Source: Methylobacterium terricola
GTDB taxonomy: Bacteria; Pseudomonadota; Alphaproteobacteria; Rhizobiales; Beijerinckiaceae
NCBI RefSeq assembly: GCF_006151805.1
Contig: NZ_VDDA01000020.1
Location: 1 to 64,000, forward strand
Reading direction: 5' to 3'
Length of the DNA: 64,000 nucleotides
Shown here: positions 33,223 through 40,211 of the stretch, piece after piece
How positions within the stretch are numbered: the first letter of the stretch is position 1
Layout of the letters: every line of letters begins with the position of its first letter
The notes under the pieces: generated by a model
The model's database searches: none
The model's input: only the letters and a program-made list of their open reading frames with translations
What the model was told of the DNA's origin: nothing
Position numbers and translations under genes: made by a program

Positions 33223-33234
33223 ATTTTATACAAT
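33223..33234. promoter_or_regulatory. GntR/FCD-type operator upstream of the importer operon
   Basis: ATTTTATACAAT differs from the dyad ATTGTATACAAT at one base and closely resembles the site at 31688-31699. It lies about 32 bases before the first ABC gene at 33266, within an AT-rich promoter region, close to where a repressor would act. Confidence 0.6.
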
Positions 33235-33265
33235 CTACGAATCACACCACGCAGAGGACGACACC

Positions 33266-34018
33266 GTGCCCGACATCGCACTCGAAACCAGGGGGCTGAC
33301 CAAGGCGTTCGGCGGCTTCCGGGCGGTGCGGGGGCTCGACCTGAAGGTTCGGCGGCACACGATCCACGCGCTGATCGGGCCGAACGGCGCCGGCAAGACC
33401 ACGGTGTTCAACCTGCTCACCAAGGTCCACGTGCCGACGGACGGACAGATCCTCTACGAGGGCCAGGACATCACGAAGGCCTCGTCGGCGGCCATCGCCC
33501 GGCGTGGGCTGGTGCGCTCGTTCCAGATCTCGGCGATCTTCCCGAACCTCTCGGTGCGCGACAACGTCCGGGTGGCGTTGCAGCGGCGGCTCGGCACGCA
33601 GTTCCAGTTCTGGCGCTCCAGCCGCTCGCTGGCCGTGCTCGACGACGAGGCGATGCGGCTGCTGTCGGAGGTCGGCCTCGCCGAGGCCGCCGAGGCTCGT
33701 GCCGCCGACCTGTCCTACGGCCGCAAGCGCACGCTCGAGATCGCCACGACCCTCGCCCTCGACCCGCCCTTCCTGCTCCTCGACGAGCCGACGCAAGGGA
33801 TGGCGATCGAGGATGTCGACCGCATCAAGCGTCTGGTCCGGCGCATCGCCAAGGGACGCACGATCCTGATGGTGGAGCACAACATGTCGGTGGTGGCCGA
33901 CCTCTGCGACACCATCACGGTGCTGCAGCGGGGCGAGATCCTGGCGGAGGGCCCTTACGCGGCGGTCTCGGCCGATCCGGCGGTGAAGGCGGCCTATCTC
34001 GGGGGCGGTCATGCGTGA
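33266..34018 (+). CDS. Branched-chain amino acid-type ABC transporter ATPase (LivG-like)
   Basis: A 250-residue ABC ATPase. Walker A is GPNGAGKTT (K44), the signature is LSYGRKRTLEIA and Walker B is LLLDEPTQGM. The tail 'VAYLGGGHA'-like end and long Q-loop region identify the LivG subgroup of the HAAT family. It is the first gene of a seven-gene operon. The stop overlaps the next gene by 8 bases. Confidence 0.9.
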   Translation: MPDIALETRGLTKAFGGFRAVRGLDLKVRRHTIHALIGPNGAGKTTVFNLLTKVHVPTDGQILYEGQDITKASSAAIARRGLVRSFQISAIFPNLSVRDNVRVALQRRLGTQFQFWRSSRSLAVLDDEAMRLLSEVGLAEAAEARAADLSYGRKRTLEIATTLALDPPFLLLDEPTQGMAIEDVDRIKRLVRRIAKGRTILMVEHNMSVVADLCDTITVLQRGEILAEGPYAAVSADPAVKAAYLGGGHA

Positions 34019-34715
34019 GGTCGTTCTCGAAGCGCGCGGGCTCGAGGCCTGGTACGGCGAGAGCCACGTCCTGCACGGCATCGACCTCACGGTGCGCGAG
34101 GGCGAGTGCGTGACCCTGATCGGCCGCAACGGCGCCGGCCGCACCACGACGTTGCGCGCCATCCTCGGCCTGACCGACCGGCGCGCCGGCTCGGTGCGGG
34201 TGCGCGGGGTCGAGGCGATCCGGCTGCCGCCGCACCGCATCGCGCGGCTGGGCCTCGGCTACTGCCCGGAGGAGCGCGGCGTCTACCGCACCCTCACCAC
34301 CCGCGAGAACCTGACCCTGCTGCCCCGCCTCGGCGAGGGCGGCCTGCCGCTGGACGAGGTGCTGGCGCTGTTTCCCAACCTCGCCGAGCGGGCCGACAGC
34401 TATGGCGGCCGGCTCTCGGGCGGCGAGCAGCAGATGCTGGCGCTCGGCCGCATCCTCACCACCGGCGCCCGCATCCTGCTCCTCGACGAGATCACCGAGG
34501 GGCTGGCGCCGGTCATCGTCGAGGCGCTCGGCCGCGCCGTGGCGATGCTGAAGAGCCGCGGCTTCACCATCGTGCTGGTCGAGCAGAACTTCCACTTCGC
34601 CCGCCACCTCGCCGACCGCCACTACGTGGTCGAGCACGGCCGCATCGCCGCGGAGATCGCGGCGCACGAGGTCGCGGCGCGGGAGGAGGAGGTCGGCCGG
34701 CTGCTCGGGGTGTGA
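34011..34715 (+). CDS. Branched-chain amino acid-type ABC transporter ATPase (LivF-like) with a Walker A Lys-to-Arg change
   Basis: A 234-residue LivF-type ABC ATPase. The Walker A loop reads GRNGAGRTT: the invariant Lys is Arg (R44, codon CGC at 34140-34142). The signature LSGGEQQMLALGRIL and Walker B ILLLDEITEGLAP (with Ile where Pro usually stands, DEI for DEP) are otherwise present, as is the switch His region LVEQNFHF. The Lys contacts the ATP phosphates and its loss usually cripples hydrolysis. The partner at 33266 has a normal Walker A, so one competent site may remain. The start overlaps the preceding gene by 8 bases. Confidence 0.88.
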   Translation: MREVVLEARGLEAWYGESHVLHGIDLTVREGECVTLIGRNGAGRTTTLRAILGLTDRRAGSVRVRGVEAIRLPPHRIARLGLGYCPEERGVYRTLTTRENLTLLPRLGEGGLPLDEVLALFPNLAERADSYGGRLSGGEQQMLALGRILTTGARILLLDEITEGLAPVIVEALGRAVAMLKSRGFTIVLVEQNFHFARHLADRHYVVEHGRIAAEIAAHEVAAREEEVGRLLGV

Positions 34716-34767
34716 CCCCCGGCGGCGGTGCGCGTCGGTCAACCGGATCATCAAGGAGGTGGGAATC

Positions 34768-35988
34768 ATGCGGTCGCGTGTCATCGGGTGTGCCCTCGGG
34801 CTGTCGCTCGCCGCTGTGGCGTCGGGCGCCCTCGCGGCCGACAAGGTCAGCGACGGGGTGGTGAAGGTCGGCATCCTCAACGACCTGTCGGGCATCTATT
34901 CCGACTTCACCGGCCGCGGCTCGGCGGTGGCGGCGCAGATCGCCATCGACGAGATGGGGGGCAAGGTGCTGGGCGCGCCGGTCGAGCTCGTCGCCGCCGA
35001 CCACCAGAACAAGCCCGACATCGCGGCGAACCTCGCCCGCGAGTGGTTCGACCAGGGCAAGGTCGACATGATCGCCGACTTCCCGACCTCCTCGACGGCG
35101 CTCGCCGTGATGGAGATCGCCAAGCAGAAGAACCGGGTGACCATGCTCTCGGCCGGCGTCGCCATGGCGGCGATCACCGACAAGTGCTCGCCCCTGAGCG
35201 CGCAATGGATGGTCAACACCTACGCGCTGGCCGCCGGCACCGCCAAGGCCCTGATGCAGGCCGGCAAGAAGAGCTGGTACTTCGTCACCGCCGATTACAC
35301 CTTCGGCCATTCGCTGGAGAAGGACGCGGCCGCGGTGGTCGAGGCCGAGGGCGGCAAGGTCCTGGGCGTCTCGCGCCATCCCTTCCCGGGCGGCGATTTC
35401 TCGTCCTACATGCTGAAGGCGCAGAGCACCGGCGCCCAGGTGATCGCGCTGGCCAATGCCGGCAGCGACACCGTCAACGCCGTCAAGCAGGCCGCCGAAT
35501 ACGGCATCGGCCGCAGCGACAAGCAGGTGATCGCGCCGCTCCTCACCTACATCACCGACGTGAAGAGCCTCGGCCTCGCCAAGGCCCAGGACATGTACCT
35601 CACAGAGGCGTTCTACTGGGATTACGACGACCGCTCGCGCGCCTTCGCGGAAAAATACTTCGCCAAGATGAAGCGGATGCCGAGCGCCTCGCAGGCCGCC
35701 ATCTACTCGGCGGTGCTGAGCTACCTGAAGGCGATCCAGGCGGCCGGCACCGACGAGGCCGGCGCGGTGATGGGTCAGCTGCGCTCGATGACCATCGACG
35801 ACGCCGTGATCCGCAACGGCAAGCTTCGCGCCGACGGCGCGCTGGTGCACGACCTGCTGCTGCTCCAGGTGAAGAAGCCGGCGGAGTCGAAGCGCGACTG
35901 GGACTTCTACCACGTCAAGGCGGTGCTCAAGGGCGACGACGTCTACCCGAAGCCGAGCGACGCCTGCCCGCTGAACGCGAAGGGGTGA
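34768..35988 (+). CDS. Branched-chain amino acid-type periplasmic substrate-binding protein
   Basis: A 406-residue LivJ-like binding protein (Peripla_BP_6). The signal peptide is MRSRVIGCALGLSLAAVASG with cleavage near ALAAD. The mature part starts VVKVGILNDLSGIYSDFTGR, typical of this fold. AAGGAGGT at 34753-34760 sets the ATG at 34768. It belongs to the importer operon of ATPases and permeases, although it is third in order. The ligand cannot be read from the sequence. The downstream enzymes suggest an imino or D-amino acid. Confidence 0.87.
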   Translation: MRSRVIGCALGLSLAAVASGALAADKVSDGVVKVGILNDLSGIYSDFTGRGSAVAAQIAIDEMGGKVLGAPVELVAADHQNKPDIAANLAREWFDQGKVDMIADFPTSSTALAVMEIAKQKNRVTMLSAGVAMAAITDKCSPLSAQWMVNTYALAAGTAKALMQAGKKSWYFVTADYTFGHSLEKDAAAVVEAEGGKVLGVSRHPFPGGDFSSYMLKAQSTGAQVIALANAGSDTVNAVKQAAEYGIGRSDKQVIAPLLTYITDVKSLGLAKAQDMYLTEAFYWDYDDRSRAFAEKYFAKMKRMPSASQAAIYSAVLSYLKAIQAAGTDEAGAVMGQLRSMTIDDAVIRNGKLRADGALVHDLLLLQVKKPAESKRDWDFYHVKAVLKGDDVYPKPSDACPLNAKG

Positions 35989-36001
35989 CACGACGCCTCG
36001 A

Positions 36002-36028
36002 CCCTCCCCCCTCTGCGGGGGGGAGGGG
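36002..36028 (+). repeat. Solo arm of a family B palindrome in the importer operon
   Basis: CCCTCCCCCCTCTGCGGGGG continues GGAGGGG, forming a compact hairpin. It equals one arm of the element at 23628-23797, without the interior or second arm. It lies in the 81-base gap between the substrate-binding gene and the first permease gene, and may protect the upstream mRNA or limit read-through. Confidence 0.65.
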
Positions 36029-36069
36029 ATGAACCGAACCGTCCCGCCAGTCCTTCCCCGGTGCTCCCC

Positions 36070-36975
36070 ATGTCGGACATCTCCCTCCAGGCCTTCATGG
36101 CCCAGCTCACCATCGGGCTCATCGGCGGCTGCTTCTACGCCATGCTGAGCATGGGGCTGGCGATCATCTTCGGCCTGCTCAACATCATCAACTTCACCCA
36201 CGGCGCGCAGTTCATGATGGCGGCGTTCCTGGCCTGGATCGGGCTGACGCAGGTCGGCCCCTGGCTCGGCCAGCCCGACCTCCAGGTGAATTTCTGGCTC
36301 GCCCTGGTGCTGGCGCCGGCCCTCGTCGCGGTGTTCGGCATGGCGATCGAGCGCACGCTGCTGCGCCGGCTCTACCACCTCGACCATCTCTACGGCCTGC
36401 TCCTCACCTTCGGGGTGGCGCTCGTGATGGAAGGGGGGTTTCGCTATTTCTTCGGGGTGTCGGGCCAGGGCTACGAGCCGCCGGAGATCCTGCAGGGCCC
36501 GGTCGATGTCGGCTTCATGCTGCTGCCGAAATACCGGGTCTTCGTGGTCGCGGCCTCGCTGCTGATCTGCCTTGCCACCTGGTACCTGTTCGAGCGCACC
36601 AAGCTCGGCGCCTACCTGCGGGCCGGCACCGAGAATCCGCGCCTGCTCCAGGCCTTCGGCATCAACGTGCCGGTGATGATCACCCTGACCTACGGCTTCG
36701 GCGTGGCGCTGGCCGGCATCGCCGGGGTCCTGGCCGCGCCGATCATGCAGATCACCCCGCTGATGGGCGGCAGCCTCCTCAACATCGTCTTCGCCGTGGT
36801 GGTGATCGGCGGCCTCGGCTCGATCCTCGGCGCCATGGTGACCGGCCTCGGCCTCGGGCTGATCGAGGGGCTGACCAAGGTGGTCTATCCGGAGGCCTCG
36901 ACCGTGGTGGTGTTCGTGATCATGGCCCTGGCGCTGCTGCTGCGCCCGGCCGGCCTGTTCGGGCGGGAGGCGTGA
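36070..36975 (+). CDS. Branched-chain amino acid-type ABC permease (LivH-like)
   Basis: A 301-residue inner-membrane permease with about eight segments. The family signature GLAIIFGLLNIINFTHGAQF starts near residue 32, and a helical coupling loop is found near ERTKLGAYLRAGTENPRLLQ at about 175. The ATG at 36070 is preferred over the GTG at 36061 because it gives the usual length. It is followed by the second permease after one base. Confidence 0.88.
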   Translation: MSDISLQAFMAQLTIGLIGGCFYAMLSMGLAIIFGLLNIINFTHGAQFMMAAFLAWIGLTQVGPWLGQPDLQVNFWLALVLAPALVAVFGMAIERTLLRRLYHLDHLYGLLLTFGVALVMEGGFRYFFGVSGQGYEPPEILQGPVDVGFMLLPKYRVFVVAASLLICLATWYLFERTKLGAYLRAGTENPRLLQAFGINVPVMITLTYGFGVALAGIAGVLAAPIMQITPLMGGSLLNIVFAVVVIGGLGSILGAMVTGLGLGLIEGLTKVVYPEASTVVVFVIMALALLLRPAGLFGREA

Positions 36976-36976
36976 G

Positions 36977-37963
36977 ATGAACTCCAGGCATCTGTTCGCC
37001 GGCCTCGTCGCCGGGCTCCTCGTGGTGCCGCTGGTGCCGGCGCTGATCTACCCGATCTTCGTCATGAAGGTGATGGCCTACGGGCTGTTCGCCTGCGCCT
37101 TCAACCTGCTGCTCGGCTTCACCGGCCTCGTCTCCTTCGCCCACGCCGCCTTCCTCGGCACCGCCGGCTACGTCACCGGCGCGCTGATGATCCGGCTCGG
37201 CGCCCACCCGCTCGGGGTGCCAGCGGCCTTCGCGGCCGGCGTCGCGGCGGCAGCGCTCGTCGGCTTCGCCATCGGTGGCCTCGCGATCCGGCGGCGCGGC
37301 ATCTACTTCGCGATGATCACGCTGGCGCTCTCGCAGATCGTCTACTTCCTGGCGGTGCAGTTCCGCTGGACCGGCGGCGAGGACGGGCTCCAGGGCATTC
37401 CGCGCGGCACGCTCTTCGGCCTCGTCGACCTCTCGAACGACACCGCGATGTACTACGTGGCGCTCGCGCTGTTCGTCGCCGGCTTCCTGTTCATCCACCG
37501 GGTGGTGCACTCGCCCTTCGGCCAGATCCTCCAGGCGGTGCGCGACAACGAGCCGAGGGCGGTGTCGCTCGGCTACGACGCGGCCCGGTTCCAGCTCCTC
37601 GCCTTCGTGCTCTCGGCGGCGGTGGCGGGCTATGCCGGCACCCTCAAGGCCCTGGTCTTCGGCCTCGTCTCGCTCAACGACGTGTCGCTGCACACCTCGA
37701 CCGAGGTGGTGCTGATGACGCTGCTCGGCGGCGTCGGCACCCTGTTCGGGCCGCTCGTCGGCGCCGCCCTGGTGGTCGGGCTGCAAAACTACCTCGCCAC
37801 CATCGGCGACCTCGTCACCGTCGTGATCGGCCTGATCTTCATCCTCTGCGTCTCGTTCTTCCGCCGCGGCGTCGTCGGCGAGTGGCTGCACTGGCGCCAC
37901 CGCCGCGCCGCCCGGACCGCGCCGCAGAGCCCCCAGTCGTCCCCGGTCGCCGAGGCGGCCTGA
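36977..37963 (+). CDS. Branched-chain amino acid-type ABC permease (LivM-like)
   Basis: A 328-residue permease, partner of the LivH-like protein. Conserved segments are LLLGFTGLVSFAHAAFLGTA near residue 45 and the coupling loop LQAVRDNEPRAVSLGYDAAR near 180. The C-terminal tail is basic and then low in complexity. The ATG lies just after the preceding stop. The DapA-family gene follows after 39 bases. Confidence 0.88.
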   Translation: MNSRHLFAGLVAGLLVVPLVPALIYPIFVMKVMAYGLFACAFNLLLGFTGLVSFAHAAFLGTAGYVTGALMIRLGAHPLGVPAAFAAGVAAAALVGFAIGGLAIRRRGIYFAMITLALSQIVYFLAVQFRWTGGEDGLQGIPRGTLFGLVDLSNDTAMYYVALALFVAGFLFIHRVVHSPFGQILQAVRDNEPRAVSLGYDAARFQLLAFVLSAAVAGYAGTLKALVFGLVSLNDVSLHTSTEVVLMTLLGGVGTLFGPLVGAALVVGLQNYLATIGDLVTVVIGLIFILCVSFFRRGVVGEWLHWRHRRAARTAPQSPQSSPVAEAA

Positions 37964-38002
37964 TCCCTTCACCCCCTCATCACACCTCAAGGAGATACGA
38001 CC

Positions 38003-38899
38003 ATGTGGACAGGCGTCATTCCCGCCGTCACCACCAAGTTCACCGCCGACGGCGCGCTCGACCACGCCGAGATGGAGCGCTGCTTCGCGCTCCAGATGCA
38101 GGCCGGCTGCGACGGCCTCATCGTCTGCGGCTCGCTCGGCGAGGGCCCGATGCTGTCGCCCGACGAGCGGCTCGAGGTGCTGAAGACCGCCCAGTCGGTC
38201 GCCGGGGGCAAGCCGGTGCTGCTCACCGTCTCCGAGGCCGGCACCCGCGAGGCCTGCGCGCTCGCCGCCCGTGCGGCCAAGGCCGGCGCCTCCGGCCTGA
38301 TGGTGGTGCCGAGCCCGATCTACCACACCGACGAGGACGAGACCGTCGCGACCCTGAGCGCGGTCGCTGCCGCCGGCGACCTGCCGGTGATGATCTACTC
38401 GAACCGCGTCGCCTACCGGGTCGACGTGACGCCCCGGATCATGGAGCGGCTGGCCTCCGATTCCCGCTTCGTCGCGATCAAGGAATCCTCCGACGACATC
38501 CGCCGCTCGACCGAGATCATCAATCATTTCGGTGACCGCTTCGCGGTGCTGACCGGCGTCGACAACCTCGCCTTCGAGGCGCTGAGCGTCGGCGCGGTCG
38601 GCTGGGTCGCGGGCCTGGTCGTCGCCTTCCCGGACGAGACCGTGGCGATCTACCGCCTGATGAAGGCCGGCCGCACGGCGGACGCGCTCGAGATCTACCG
38701 CTGGTTCCGCCCGCTCCTCGACCTCGACGTCTCGACCTTCCTGGTCCAGAACATCAAGCTCGCCGAGGCCCTGGCGATCGGCTCGACCGAGCACGTCCGC
38801 ATGCCGCGGAAGCCGCTCTCGGGCGAGCGCCGGGCCGCCGTCGAGGCGATCATCCGCACCGCCCTGGAGCGTCGCCCGACCCTGAAGCTCGCCGCTTAA
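38003..38899 (+). CDS. DapA-family lyase/deaminase, probably 1-pyrroline-4-hydroxy-2-carboxylate deaminase
   Basis: A 298-residue class I aldolase-like TIM barrel. The Schiff-base lysine is K160 in FVAIKESSDD and the active-site Tyr is Y132 in MIYSNRVAYR. The N-terminal pattern MWTGVIPAVTTKFTADGALD and CGSLGEGPMLSPDER resemble, from memory, the alphaproteobacterial HypD/LhpC-type deaminases of trans-4-hydroxyproline breakdown. It is not DapA itself: lysine-synthesis DHDPS would not sit with a transporter and an amino acid oxidase. The gene is preceded by AAGGAGA. A keto-deoxy-sugar dehydratase is the alternative. Confidence 0.65.
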   Translation: MWTGVIPAVTTKFTADGALDHAEMERCFALQMQAGCDGLIVCGSLGEGPMLSPDERLEVLKTAQSVAGGKPVLLTVSEAGTREACALAARAAKAGASGLMVVPSPIYHTDEDETVATLSAVAAAGDLPVMIYSNRVAYRVDVTPRIMERLASDSRFVAIKESSDDIRRSTEIINHFGDRFAVLTGVDNLAFEALSVGAVGWVAGLVVAFPDETVAIYRLMKAGRTADALEIYRWFRPLLDLDVSTFLVQNIKLAEALAIGSTEHVRMPRKPLSGERRAAVEAIIRTALERRPTLKLAA

Positions 38900-38910
38900 A
38901 AGGAGCCGCC

Positions 38911-40152
38911 TTGGCCCGCGAGGTCATCATCGTCGGGGCCGGCATCGTCGGCCTCGCCTGCGCCCACCACCTCCTCACGGAAGGCTGGCGGGTGCGGCTG
39001 ATCGAGCGCGGCGGCGTCGCCGAGGGGGCGAGCTTCGGCAATGCCGGGGCGCTCGCCTTCACCGACGTGCTGCCGCTCGCCTCGCCGGGCATCCTGCGGC
39101 GGGCGCCGCGCTGGATGCTCGATCCCCTCGGGCCGCTGGCGCTGCCGCCGGCCTACCTGCCACGGATCGCCCCCTGGCTGCTGCGCTTCTGGCGCGCCAG
39201 CCTACCCGATCGCCACCGCCACGCGACGCAAGTCCAGTCCGGCCTGATGCGGCTCGCCGCGCAGGCGATGGAGGCGATGGTGGCCTCGGCCGGCCTCGGC
39301 GGGCGGCTGCGCCGCGACGGCAACCTCGAACTCTACGAGAGCGAGGCGGAGCTCGCCGCCGCCGGGCCCGGCTGGGCGGCGCGGGAGCGCGAGGGCATCG
39401 CCTTCGAGCATGTCCGGGCTGAGCGCCTCGCCGAGCTGCAGCCCGGCCTGTCGCCCCGCTTCGTCGCCGGCACCTTCACGCCGCACTGGATGACGGTCGA
39501 CGATCCGCACCGGTTCGCCCTGGCGCTCCACGCCGACGTGATGGCGAAGGGCGCCGTGCTCACGCCGGGCGAGGTGCGGGACATCGCGCCCGAGGGCAAC
39601 GGCGTGCGCCTGACCCTCGCCGACGGAACGTCGCGCGACGCCGAGGCCTGCGTGCTCGCCGCCGGTGCCTGGTCGCGGGCGCTGGCGCGCCGCCTCGGCG
39701 ACCGGGTGCCCCTCGACACCGAGCGCGGCTACAACACCACGCTGCCCCCCGGCGCCTTCGCTCTGCGCCGCCAGCTCACCTTCGGCGGCCATGGCTTCGT
39801 GGTCACGCCGTTGTCCACCGGCATCCGGGTCGGCGGCGCCGTCGAGTTCGGGGGGCTCGACCGCCCGCCCAACTTCGCCCGCGCCGACGCGATGCTACGC
39901 AAGGCCGCGGCCTTCCTGCCGGGCCTGCGGACGGAGGGCGGCCGGCAATGGATGGGATTCAGGCCGTCGCTCCCCGACAGCCTGCCGGTGATCGGCCCGT
40001 CGCGGGCGAGCCCGCGGGTGATCTACGCTTTCGGCCACGGCCATCTCGGCCTGACGCAGAGCGCCGGGACCGGGCGCATCGTGGCGGATCTGCTGGCGGG
40101 GCGGAGGCCCGGGATGGCGATCGAGGCATTGCGGGCGGGACGGTTCGGCTGA
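38911..40152 (+). CDS. DadA-like FAD-dependent D-amino acid / imino acid oxidoreductase
   Basis: A 413-residue flavoprotein. The Rossmann FAD motif is VIIVGAGIVGLACAHHLLTE (residues 5-24), FAD and substrate-side segments include SFGNAGALAFTDVLPLASPG, and the C-terminal FGHGHLGLTQSAGTGRIVAD. This is the DAO superfamily, DadA-like. It would oxidise a D-amino acid or cis-4-hydroxy-D-proline, passing electrons to the quinone pool. The start is TTG at 38911, unusual but supported by AAGGAG at 38900-38905. It follows the DapA-family gene by 11 bases. The product would be the imino acid that the deaminase accepts. Confidence 0.8.
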   Translation: MAREVIIVGAGIVGLACAHHLLTEGWRVRLIERGGVAEGASFGNAGALAFTDVLPLASPGILRRAPRWMLDPLGPLALPPAYLPRIAPWLLRFWRASLPDRHRHATQVQSGLMRLAAQAMEAMVASAGLGGRLRRDGNLELYESEAELAAAGPGWAAREREGIAFEHVRAERLAELQPGLSPRFVAGTFTPHWMTVDDPHRFALALHADVMAKGAVLTPGEVRDIAPEGNGVRLTLADGTSRDAEACVLAAGAWSRALARRLGDRVPLDTERGYNTTLPPGAFALRRQLTFGGHGFVVTPLSTGIRVGGAVEFGGLDRPPNFARADAMLRKAAAFLPGLRTEGGRQWMGFRPSLPDSLPVIGPSRASPRVIYAFGHGHLGLTQSAGTGRIVADLLAGRRPGMAIEALRAGRFG

Positions 40153-40165
40153 GGCGCGACGCTTA

Positions 40166-40198
40166 CCGCCCCCTCCCCCGCACAGGGGGAGGGGGCGG
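40166..40198. terminator. Bidirectional terminator-like hairpin
   Basis: CCGCCCCCTCCCCC (40166-40179) pairs perfectly with GGGGGAGGGGGCGG (40185-40198) over 14 bp around the loop GCACA. It lies between the converging flavoprotein and paaZ genes and has no T-tract. Its sequence resembles the family B arms. Confidence 0.6.
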
Positions 40199-40211
40199 GC
40201 CGCGCGGTTCC

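Noticed and set aside
38003..38899. 4-hydroxy-tetrahydrodipicolinate synthase of lysine biosynthesis
   Set aside because: Motifs fit the superfamily, but its place in a transporter and oxidase operon and the N-terminal pattern point to a catabolic deaminase/lyase.
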